Origin: Amphimedon queenslandica
Taxonomy: Eukaryota; Porifera; Demospongiae; Haplosclerida; Niphatidae
DNA length: 23,640 nucleotides
Assembly (NCBI RefSeq): GCF_000090795.2
Contig: NW_003546273.1
Span: forward strand, 446,342 to 469,981
Direction: 5' to 3'
Shown: positions 1 through 10,100 of the stretch, piece after piece
Position numbering within the stretch: the first letter of the stretch is position 1
How the letters are laid out: each line of letters opens with the position of its first letter
Notes under the pieces: generated by a model
Database searches by the model: none
Told to the model about the DNA's origin: nothing
Seen by the model: only the letters and a program-made list of their open reading frames with translations
Translations under genes and position numbers: made by a program

Positions 1-3000
1 CTCATGCTGTGGACTTTAAACGTAAAGGGTACTCCGACTTGTAACGGGCTTTTAGTCATTTCAGAAGCATCCACAGTACAAGCTTCAGCATCACAAATGC
101 TAATGGTAAATGGAGTCTTTGAGATCTGATACTCTCCCCATTTGATAATGACACTAGCCTCACCAATAGATTTACCAATAAAATTCAAGTTGTACTTGTT
201 GAACATTGCATCAACCAATTCACCAAGATGAACTACATCAACTGATAATTGCTGGCTCTCCTTTTGCCCATTGATTAGTACATTTAATGCTCCTGGACCA
301 GCTCCTGTAGTGTCAATGCAAACTGTGGCTGATTGATTGACTTGTACTGTGTTAGGTAGATCTCCTACTATCAGGCAACGAGACGGATCAACAATATTTA
401 TTTTAAAAGGACTGCCTGGTATGGGGATATCGTTAACTTCTACAAATATGCTGTAAGTACCAACTTTTGCTGGTTGAAATGAAACACGTTTAAATATTTT
501 TCCATTTTTCTCTTCCTCAGTGACATCAATGTCCTGCTTCTGTCCATCAGGTTGTGTTGCTGTTATTACTAACGATTGATCACTACCAACTGCAGTAGAG
601 TCCACTGACATTGTAGCTTGTTCTCCAATTCCAACACAAGACTTAGACATTGCATCTCCACTAACTGTAACTGATTCAATGCTGAATTCTGGTTCTTTTC
701 CAACAGCAGATACTTCAAAAGGACTGCCTGAGATGTTCTCTCCTAAGCACTTAATGTTAATGGTGTAGGCTCCTTCATGAGGAACAGCATAACTGATAAT
801 GTAGACACCATCACCTTTATCTTCAATGCTTACTAATATATTAGGATCATCACTACTAGGAGGAACACTTGGTACAACTTTACACTCCTTCCCTTCTCCT
901 GTTATAGTAACTTGTAAGAGTTCATCAGTAAGGAGGCCAGCTTCTGGTCCAATGAGTTTAATTTCACTTCTCTCTGTAGCAATGCATTCACTGATATCTT
1001 GGTCACCCAGTGTGAACTGACTAGCTTCAAGCTGCTCAAGGTTAACTTGGAATGGACTGTTTGGTATCGGCTCTCCAGCCCATGTGATGCTAATGGTGTG
1101 TAGACCTGACTCATAGGAAGTGAAACTAACATTATAACTACCATCACCATTATCATCAATTTGAGCAACTGGACTATCTGATGGACCACTGCAATTAACT
1201 TCAAGTTCACCATTCCCTGCCTCTTTGGCCTGGACTGTGAATACAAAAGGTTCCTTAGCTTTTCCATCACTTGCAATATCTGATGCATGGCATTTGCTAG
1301 CATCACAAACTTCAATGGTTGAAGAAAAGACCTCATGCCCTGACCATGCTACAGTTACTTGTGATCTTCCTGGTTTTAAAGCTGTCATTGTAAGCAACTC
1401 TCCTTCTAATTCCACAGCCAGTGAGTCCGGATTGGAAGAGGTGACTTCCAGCTCTCCCTCCCCACCATCATCAGTACTAACACTGATGGATACTTCTTTA
1501 CCAATATGAACCCACTGGGGAAAAGGGTCATCAATGGTAACTTTCTTTGGATCAATGACAGAGTATGTGACAGGACTACCTTTAATGTGCTCTTGTCCCA
1601 AAGTGATTGCTAGAGTGTGTTCTCCAGTGGTACATGGTGTACATGTGACTGTGTGTTGGTTATTCTTTGAACTGATTTTGCATTGAGTGTCTGATGGTTC
1701 TACAGGCCTAACGCTCAGTTCTGCATCACCAGCTCCAGTGCTGTCGATTACAAAAACAAATGGTACTCCGACTTGCAGTGGGTTTTTCTTCATCTCATTT
1801 GCATCAAAACTGCAAGCGCTTGTATCACAGACTCTGATAGTGAATGGAGTGCCTGGGATCTGATACCCTCCCCATTCAATAGCAACACTAGCCTCACCAA
1901 TAGACTTAGCAATGAATGTCAAGTTGTACTTACCATCATTTGTCTGTGCTGCATCAACTGATAATTGTTGGCTCTCCTTTTGCCCATTGATTAGTACATT
2001 TAATGCTCCTGGACCAGCTCCTGTAGTATCAATGCAAACTGTGGCTGATTGATTGACTTGTACTGTGTTAGGTAGATCTCCTACTATCAGGCAACGAGAC
2101 GGATCAATAACATTCACTTTAAAAGGACTGCCTGGTATGGGGACATCATAATGATCCACAAAAATGCTATAAGTACCAACTTTTGTTGGTTGAAATGAAA
2201 TATGCTGAAATATTTGTCCATTTTTCTCTTCCTCGGTGACATCAATGTCCTGCTCCTGTCCATCAGGTTGTGTTGCTGTTATTACTAATGACTGATCACT
2301 ACCAACTGCTGTAGAGTCAACTGACATTGTAGCTTGTTCACTAATGCTTATACAAGACCCATCTAGTACTCCTTTCCCTGATGCTACACACTTGCTAGCC
2401 TGAGACTCTGGTCTCACTAGAATGCTAAAAGGACTCCCTGATATATGCTCCTCTTGATAAAGTATTGACAGCTTGTACTGACCAATATCATAAGCAGTAT
2501 AACTGAAAGTATATGAGCCATCATTATTATCAGTGCACTCAACTTTTGGTGGGCGAGTTGGTGGTTTCCCTTCATCGTAAGTCATGGAGTATGACAGGGT
2601 ACCAGAAGCAATGGCTCCTTTATGTAGGCCTACAATGGAGAGTGAGACAGGCTCTTCTGGTTTAGCTTTTGCTAGGCCAGCACTAGCAGGAATCCTAACT
2701 TCCTGGGAACTAACTTTCTGCAAGACTTCAAAACTGAACGGGCAACTAGGCACTGACTGACCAGCGACAAGAACAGAAACTGTTGTCTCTCCAGCTTGTG
2801 ATGGAGTAAAAGAAGCTATATATACTCCATTACCACTCTCCTTCATGGAAACAGGGTAGCTTGTATTAGCACTGCCTGCTTCAACCACAGGGACACAAGG
2901 ACCACACATTGAAGTGTCAATGATGAACTCAACTTTGTCGTTCTCTTGAATATTTGCTGAATCTTTCAACTGGGAGCAGTCAACTGTACATTTTGAAGGA

Positions 3001-6000
3001 TCAAAAATATTAACTGTAACTGGAGCTTTGAGGACTGGGTGTCCCTCCCATTTGAGCATCATCTTACAGAGGCCAATGTCTGTAGGAGTTAATAGCAACT
3101 TGTTGGGTTGGCTTGAATCACATTTAAGACAGTCATCTACTGTGATGGAAGCACTGAGCTCTCCTGGACCGCATTCAGCTGTGTTGATGGATACAGGAGT
3201 TGTCTTTCCAAGTGTAAGAACAGTCGGGATATCGTCAAGGATTTTACAAGCATCAGGATTAGTAATGTAAACAATGAAAGGACTCCCTGGGACTTGTTTC
3301 TTCTCAAATTTCACTTCAACTGTGTATTCTCCAATCGTTTTAGGAGTAAAACGTGCTTGCACAACCCCCTCATCTAAAACCTCCTGCTCCACTTTTGGCG
3401 TTTGCTTCTTTTGTGATGCCTTTATTGACAGTTTCTTAATGTTACCCTTTTTGATTCCTGTGACAATGAACTTGACTTGCTGTTGTATTTTCCCAGAAAT
3501 AACAGGAGGGATGACCTTTATACTGCTATGATCAAGAATGTTAGCTCCCAATGGAAAAGGAGGCACATCAACACCACTAAAAGTAAGTGATATATTTGAG
3601 TGTGCAGATTCATTGGGTATGTATCTGCAGAGAGTTGTTCCATCATCCCTCGTTGTGACTATAAATGACTTTGGCGTTCCTCCTGCTAGTTCTACGGCTG
3701 CTGATAATTTGCCTGGCTTAGCTTCTCTATCGTCCACAATTACCTCAAGAGGCTCTTCAATTTTAGTTGCAAAACTCTCCCTGTCTGGGATACCAAGGAC
3801 TTTGACTTTCGAAGCATCTCCAACATTAAAAGTGAAGGGACTACAAGAAATGTGATCACCAGACCACTTGACATCAACAGTATACTTTCCTTGAGTCTCT
3901 GGGTACATTTTGATTCTATGTACGAGAGTATTGTTACTGTCTCTCTCCTCAGTATGGAATATAGGGATTCCTTTCATTTGAGGATCAGAAGCAGCAATAG
4001 CGAGTGATCTTCCACTCACTCTGTTCGTGTCAATACTAAACTGAAGAACTCTACCGACAACTAGCTCATCTGGTTCTTCAATTGCTTTCCCAGAAGCGAA
4101 ACATTTTTTAGCTTCTGTAGCTTTTGCAGCACGTACTTCAAAAGGACTCCCTGAGATGTTCTCTCCTAAGCACTTAATGTTAATGGTGTAGTTTCCTTCA
4201 TGAGGAACAGCATAACTGATAATGTAAACACCATCACCTTTATCTTCAATGCTTAATAATATATTAGGATCATTGCTACTAGGAGGAACATTTTGCATAA
4301 CTTTACACTCCTTCCCTTCTCCTGTTATAGTAACTTGTAAGAGTTCATCAGTAAGGAGGCCAGCCTCTGGTCCAATGAACCTAATTTGGTTCCTTTCTAC
4401 AGCAACACAATTTTTGAAAGCCTCACCATTTATTGAAAATTGACTGACAGAAACTCGAGCAAAACTAACTTGGAATGGACTGTTTGGTATTTGCTCTCCA
4501 GCCCACGTGATGTCAATGGTGTGTAGACCTGACTCATACGAAATGAAACTAACATTATAACTACCATCACCATTATCATCAATTTGAGCTACTGGACTAT
4601 CTGATGGTCCACTGCAATTAACTTTAAGCTCACCATTCCCTGCCTCTTTGGCCTGGACTGTAAATACAAAAGGTTCTTTTGTTTTTCCTTTGCCTGCAAT
4701 GGAGGACACACTGCACTTGCTTGCATCACATACTTCAATTGAGAAGGGCGAGTGTGCAATATTGCATCCAGACCACGTTATGGCCACTTTTGATCCTCCT
4801 GTCTTTAAAGCTTTCATCTTAAGGACATACATTCCTTCTCTTGTCTTGTCCAAAGTTGTTGTAAGACATTTTGAATTTGAAGAATTAACCTCCAATTGAG
4901 CTATTCCTCCAGACTTAGTGCTGACATTGATAACTAACTCCTGTCCAATGTGCATGTATTGAGGTATAGCCTCACTGAGGACAACTTTGCTTGGATCAAC
5001 GACAAAGAAAGAGAGTGGGCTACCACGAATGGGCTCGCCATCACATCTAACAACTATCGTGTGAGAGCCCACAGCAAGAGGACTAAAACTAGCTAGAAAA
5101 CCTTTATTATCAGGAGCCAGTGTTAGTGGTGCAGCTCCAGAAGGTGTCCTAGCCTCTGCTACAATGCATTGGGCATTAACATCACTTGCTGTGATACGGA
5201 ACTTTGCTACTTTCCCAACTATCCCTGGCTTGTTAGATGGAGGATCAAAATGAGACAAACGGCATTGACTGGGATCAATCACACTAATAATGAAAGGGCT
5301 TCCTGGTATCTCTTCTTTTCCAACTTTTACTATTACTTTATCCTTCCCTGGTTTCCTTGGCATATAGCTCACCTCAGCCTCACTGTTCTCCATTGATTTA
5401 ATGTTAGCAGACTCAACGCTCCCTGATGACCCACGATCAATTTGTACACTCAAATCGTTGATATCTAAGAAACCTTTTGCTCTCATGACTAATATTTTCC
5501 CAACCTTCCCGAACTTAGCTCCGGTAATTTCTGGACTTGAGAAACTAACAGAGCCGGAGTCAATGACTGTACAGGTGAATGGAGAGTTTGGTATATCAAC
5601 TCCTTCCCATTTGACGTTAATAACTGTGCTACCACACTTCTGTGGCACATAGGACACTTGATAAAATCCCTCCCTTTCTTTTGATATATTTCCATTGACA
5701 CTTGACCCAGAAGAAACAATAGTGACACTGAGGCTTCCAACGCCAGCGTTTGTTGCATCGACTTGAAAGATTGCTTCTCTCCCAGCAAAAGCTTTAGAAA
5801 GGCCGTTACCAAAAGCAGAGCATTGCTGTGGAAGAGGAATAGCTTTGGTATTTAAAAATCGTGAAACATAAGTGACAACAATAATCTCATCGACACTCGG
5901 ATCAGCCATTTCCTCCGGAGATAGGATAGGCTCAACTTCTAACTTTTCTTTGGCCAAAGCCATTGCTCGTCTTAAATTTTCCACAGATTGATTTGGATCG

Positions 6001-6962
6001 AGGGAATTCCAATCAGGAAACAGGCCAGGACTCAGCGTATTGATAAGGGCCGCCAGATTAATCCCATTATTCCAGTCCGTCTTGAAATTGGTGACCTTTT
6101 GAAAGGATATAATTGTCTGGACCCACGTCAGAAGGTTCTTTATTGCAGGCTCACAGAATGAGGATATATAAATCATGACACTCATCTCATCAACAAATAA
6201 CTGGTGCAGATCAATCGGGCTTATGATCTGAGGTATTTTAAGCCTGGTCTCTGCCAGGTTCATTGCTAGTGTGCAGTTATCCAGACCATTGGAAGGGCTG
6301 AGAGAAGCATGATGAGGACAGAGTCCCGGCTGAATGCGATCAATGAGGTAACAAAGGGAGATACCGTTGCTCCAATCGCTCGTGAAATTTGTTACCTTTC
6401 TTTCCGGAATGAGAGTGTTGACCCAAGTCAGGAGAGCTTCTTTTGTGGAGAGAACTTTACCGGAGCTCCTTATCTGGTAATGACGAATGAGCGTCCATAT
6501 CAGACCGAGACAGAGTTTCACGTTGCCGTCAATGATGTCTGATGGTCCTAAAATAAAAAATGACAATAATAGAGCTGCATGTATGGGTGTATATGCAAAA
6601 AGATGTTTTGTTTAGCATTTCCATTATCTATGTATGCATGAATGCATTAAAAGACTCATACCTATGTTGACAACTTTGATGTTTTGCGATTCCAAATAAT
6701 TGAAACAGGCAGCAACGTTCTCTCTTACATGCGCTAGCATCCTCGGGTTTTTATTTCTCACTTTGACCCTTTCATCAATTCCTCGTCTAGTGCTAAGTTT
6801 ATCTAGAAGAGCAACTAGAGCTCCATCTTTGAGGTCCGTCTCCAGGTCCTCAATTTCAAACGACTGCTCAGACTCGTCCTGGGGTCGGATTACGCTGTTG
6901 ACCCATCTGACCATGGTACTCTTCTGCACGTCTTTCCATCTTTCGCCCACTGCTCGGCTCAT
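1..6962 (-). CDS. FLN: Filamin-type actin cross-linking protein with three CH domains (partial, C-terminus beyond left edge)
   Basis: Exons, in transcript order: 6962-6662 and 6547 to the left edge. The intron 6661-6548 is 114 bases (donor GTATGA, acceptor TTTTAG). The frame stays open from 6547 to base 3, giving 2282 residues in the window; most of 1-6547 was checked for stops by eye. Residues ~9-125 form a filamin CH1 (RWKDVQKSTMVRWVN, then DGNVKLCLGLIWTLI). Residues ~136-232 and ~235-333 are two CH2-like copies, each with KVTNF..DW.NG. About twenty Ig repeats follow, each ending in a PxSPF-type motif. Filamins cross-link actin at the cell cortex through CH domains and dimerise at the C-terminus, which lies outside. 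The start MSRAVGERWKDV has a good context (CCATGA), but an intron acceptor sits just before it (AG at 6966-6965), so an upstream exon is expected. A third CH domain recalls jitterbug/FLN-2 rather than vertebrate FLNA-C. Confidence 0.93.
3..5840 (-). repeat. Array of ~20 filamin immunoglobulin-like repeats encoded in one exon
   Basis: Repeat-end motifs (SPF/GxPF on the minus strand) fall near 5580, 5295, 5015, 4748, 4478, 4142, 3838, 3552, 3271, 3016, 2740, 2431, 2130, 1845, 1572, 1314, 1055, 719, 407 and 114. Spacings are 255-336 bases, or 85-112 residues, as expected for filamin Ig repeats. That makes about twenty repeats complete in the window and a further one entering the left edge. Blocks of several repeats are duplicated at near-identical DNA sequence: 24-635 with 1758-2340, and 713-1500 with 4136-4930. 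No intron interrupts the array. The number and presence of a C-terminal dimerisation repeat cannot be judged. Confidence 0.85.
5865..6940 (-). other. Three tandem calponin-homology domains of the filamin gene
   Basis: CH1 is split by the only coding intron certain in this gene: residues ~9-100 are in exon 6662-6962 and the last helices (DGNVKLCLGLIWTLIRHY) are in the large exon. CH2 (residues ~136-232) contains LLTWVNTLIPERKVTNF and WSNGISLCYLIDRIQPGL. CH3 (residues ~235-333) contains LLTWVQTIISFQKVTNF and WNNGINLAALINTLSPGL. The two are clearly paralogous copies of one CH2-type domain. Vertebrate filamins have only CH1 plus CH2 in their actin-binding region. The extra domain is seen directly; its effect on actin binding is unknown. 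Confidence 0.88.
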
Positions 6963-7108
6963 GGCTGGAAAGAAGATGCAAAAATATAAATGTAAAATGC
7001 ACTTGTTTTGTTGCAAAAAAACAACGCCCTACAGTGCGTGTGGTCAAAACTGAAGGGCGTTCCTCGTAGGTGCTAATTGCATTTATTACAGGGTCTACCC
7101 CATCAAGC
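6963..7108. promoter_or_regulatory. Short divergent spacer between the filamin (-) and p52 (+) start codons
   Basis: Only 146 bases separate the filamin ATG (6962-6960, minus) from the p52 ATG (7109-7111, plus). No clear TATA box is visible. An 8-bp inverted repeat, AACGCCCT at 7022-7029 and AGGGCGTT at 7053-7060, flanks the centre. A match to the YY1-type consensus, CCGCCATCTTG at 7184-7194, lies just inside p52 exon 1. Both genes probably start from one shared, TATA-less region, with filamin initiating further right because an intron acceptor precedes its ATG. Start sites are inferred. Confidence 0.5.
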
Positions 7109-10100
7109 ATGGCGACCAGTTGTGATCTTTTAACATACTTACAATCCCTTCCTTCTGCTGTACTAACTCGTCTTTATCAGCATCCGCCATCTTGTCTAGC
7201 TGTATACAGGCAAGTAATAATGATAATCTAATAATAATAATAATTAATAATAAATATTGTTTAATTAAGTTATTCAATCATTTTATTTTAATTACTAATA
7301 ATAAATTTAGGTCACTATCAGAATTAGGTCAATTGTATATTATGAGAGTGTTATTTATAGAGCGTCCATTGCCTCTAGCAGATATTAACTCTTGGGCTCT
7401 TCCTGGAAACAAGTAAGTTGTGTTGTGCATGTTTTTAAAATAACGCTTAAATTGGGATTTTTAATTTGCTTTAAAAGATTATAGGCTGCTTAGTAGTAGT
7501 ACAGGGTATTTCGCCAAAAATGGCTAAGTAAGAACTCTTCATTTTTATTACATTTCCTGATGTATATACATCATCTTATGCTGCGTAAAAAGTTTGAGCC
7601 AATTCTGATCAAAATTAGATTTTTTACAAATTTTTAAAGTTACTCAAAAATCGGGCCAAAGTCCCTGTACTATAGTACAGGGTCACAGGCCAAATTTCAC
7701 CAAAAATGAAAAGTAGAGAAAGTATAATTTTTATTACATTTTCTGATGCATATACATGTTTTCATGCTGCGTAGAAAGTTTGAACTGATTTCGATCAAAA
7801 TTAGATTTTTTACGGATTTTTAAAGTTACTCAAAAATTGGGCGAAAGTCCCTGTATTATAGTACAGGGTCACGAGCCAAATTTGACCAAAAATGAAAAGG
7901 AAAGAATTCTCCATTTTTATTGCATTTCCTGATACATATACATGTTCTTATGCTGTGTAGAAAGTTTAAGCCAATTCCAATTAAAGTTGGATTTTTTACA
8001 AATTTTTTAAGTTACTCAAAAATTGGGCCAAAGTACCTGTACTATAGTACAGGGTCACAGGCCAAATTTTGTCAAAATTGAAAAGGAGAAGATTTTCAGA
8101 TTTCATTACATTTTCTAATGCGTATACATGTACTTACCTTATGTAGAAAGTTTGAACTGATTCTGATCGAAATTGGATTTTTTATGAATTTTTAAAGTTA
8201 CTAAAAAATCAGTTTTTGCTTGTCATGGATATCATACCAGTGGAACTAATGGGTTTTTTGCTTGTCATGAATTCTATGCTGTCGAGAAAAATTGTTATTT
8301 TTGTATTATAAGTTTCGAATTCTCAATACATAGCTAATACGTATTTTATACCATTTAGAATAATTATTTTTCAGTTTTTTTAAAGTTACATTAATATTGA
8401 TGTTACTGAACTACACGTACATGTACATTTTAGCTTTCTAATATTTCATGATATTTAATTTCATAATTGTTATGTCTTATTTTAATCATCAGTAATTTAT
8501 ATCTCTGTATTTATAATTGGTGGATATATATTGAATACATTTGTTATAATAAACTGCTCAATATTACTAAAATTTCAATTTTTAATTTATTAATTTTTGC
8601 TGCATAGCTTAATGCCTTGATTCAGCTTTTAAAATGCCCATAACTCAAAAAATATTTGTCAGAATCAGCTCAAACTTTCCACACAGCATAAGAACATTAA
8701 TATGTATAAGAAAATGTAATAAAAATTTGAGGTGATTTCGGAGCCTTTTTTTTGAAAAAACCATGGGCTATAGCCTTGGGTATTTTTCAGGATTTTAGCG
8801 TTTTCTTAAAATGGCTGTAACTCAAAAATTTAAGTCGGAATCAGCTCAAACTTGCTACACAGCATAAGGACATCAATATGTATCAGAAAATTTAATAAAA
8901 ATTTGGGGTGATTTTGGAGCCATTTATAACATTTTTTTAGTATTTATTTATTTATTTATTTATTTATTACAGCTTACATGCAGAGACACTCTCGCTGTTG
9001 AACAAGCTCCACATTTTTGAGCCAGTACTAATCAGAACCGGACAGCAGCAAGGCTACCAGCTCAACCAATCATACCAAACCAACCTAAGAATACTAATCT
9101 GTGGAGGGTGAGGCCACATTCTTTACATTCCTATCTACAAGTTGTGTGCATACCATGAAATTTTCCCTAGTCCTTAAGCCAATCCGTTTATACATGATGC
9201 ATTTGATGTTGGAATGTTTGGAATGTAGAGCTCTCAAAGCTATATAGTACTCTTGTGTAGTTATGGTAATGTGGTATGTATTTTAGGAGTTTAATGACCG
9301 TGTAATTTGCTAATATGCACTATGTGCTATTGTGTGAGCTTAAACTTGAAATAATAGTAATTTAAAAATATCCCAAGTCCAAATCCAACAGTTTTTGGTA
9401 AGAGTATGTTACAGCAATTCATAAATTAATGGTATTGCTATTAATAGGCGACCAAAATCAGAGAAAAACTCAAAAATAATAACCTAAATCCTTAATATCA
9501 TTGTGTGTACAAAATGTACAGACATTCATACACTGACTTAGAAAAACTCTCTCTCCTTTTCTCTCTCTCATGTTATTAATTCATTTTTAGAGGGCAGCTG
9601 TGGGCGGTACCTGGTCACCGTGGTGATGACAAACACTCCAGGGATATTCCCTACCTGAATGACTATGCAGATAAAAAATGGGAGGTACACACGCATAAAC
9701 TACTAAACTAAATTATCAATACAATCTTTATACATGTACACATACGAAGAACATTCTCAATTTCATGGTTGGAGGCAGCGAGAAGTTGGACTCAGAAATA
9801 GTTCAAGTGTTACAATACGCTGGACTCATGAGCCAGGCGTCTTCAAGACATCCATCCTTCATTACAACTCTTGGATTCCAGTTTCTACTAATGGACACAC
9901 AGTCTCAGATATGGCAGTTCATACTACAGTACTTAAATACAGCACAAGTATTAATGTTAGAGGCATCAAAGATTGTTATTATTATCATTTGTCTTTAGGA
10001 TAGAGGAATGGATCTCATTGATTGCTTGAAGTTTATCTTTCAGTTAAGTTTTTCAACTCTTGGAAAGGTAAAAGAAGTTAGTTAAGTGTACTTTATGTAT

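Noticed and set aside
902-1336. 144-codon minus-strand ORF
   Set aside because: It is out of frame with the filamin reading frame, which is open through the same bases and has clear Ig-repeat content.
5489-5812. 107-codon minus-strand ORF
   Set aside because: Shadow frame of filamin Ig repeat 1; no family features.
6309-7053. Plus-strand ORFs opposite the filamin CH domains
   Set aside because: They mirror conserved CH-domain codons on the other strand and lack recognisable sequence.
6868-7110. Minus-strand ORF crossing the filamin/p52 spacer
   Set aside because: It reads the filamin CH1 exon in a wrong frame and has no homology.
7497-8213. CRISPR-like array of spaced repeats
   Set aside because: Units are ~180 bp, similar along their whole length, with no short-repeat/unique-spacer pattern, and they lie in an intron of an animal gene.
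9734-10003. 89-codon ORF over p52 exon 5
   Set aside because: Alternative frame; the frame starting at 9750 carries the p52 homology (GFQFLLMDTQSQIW).
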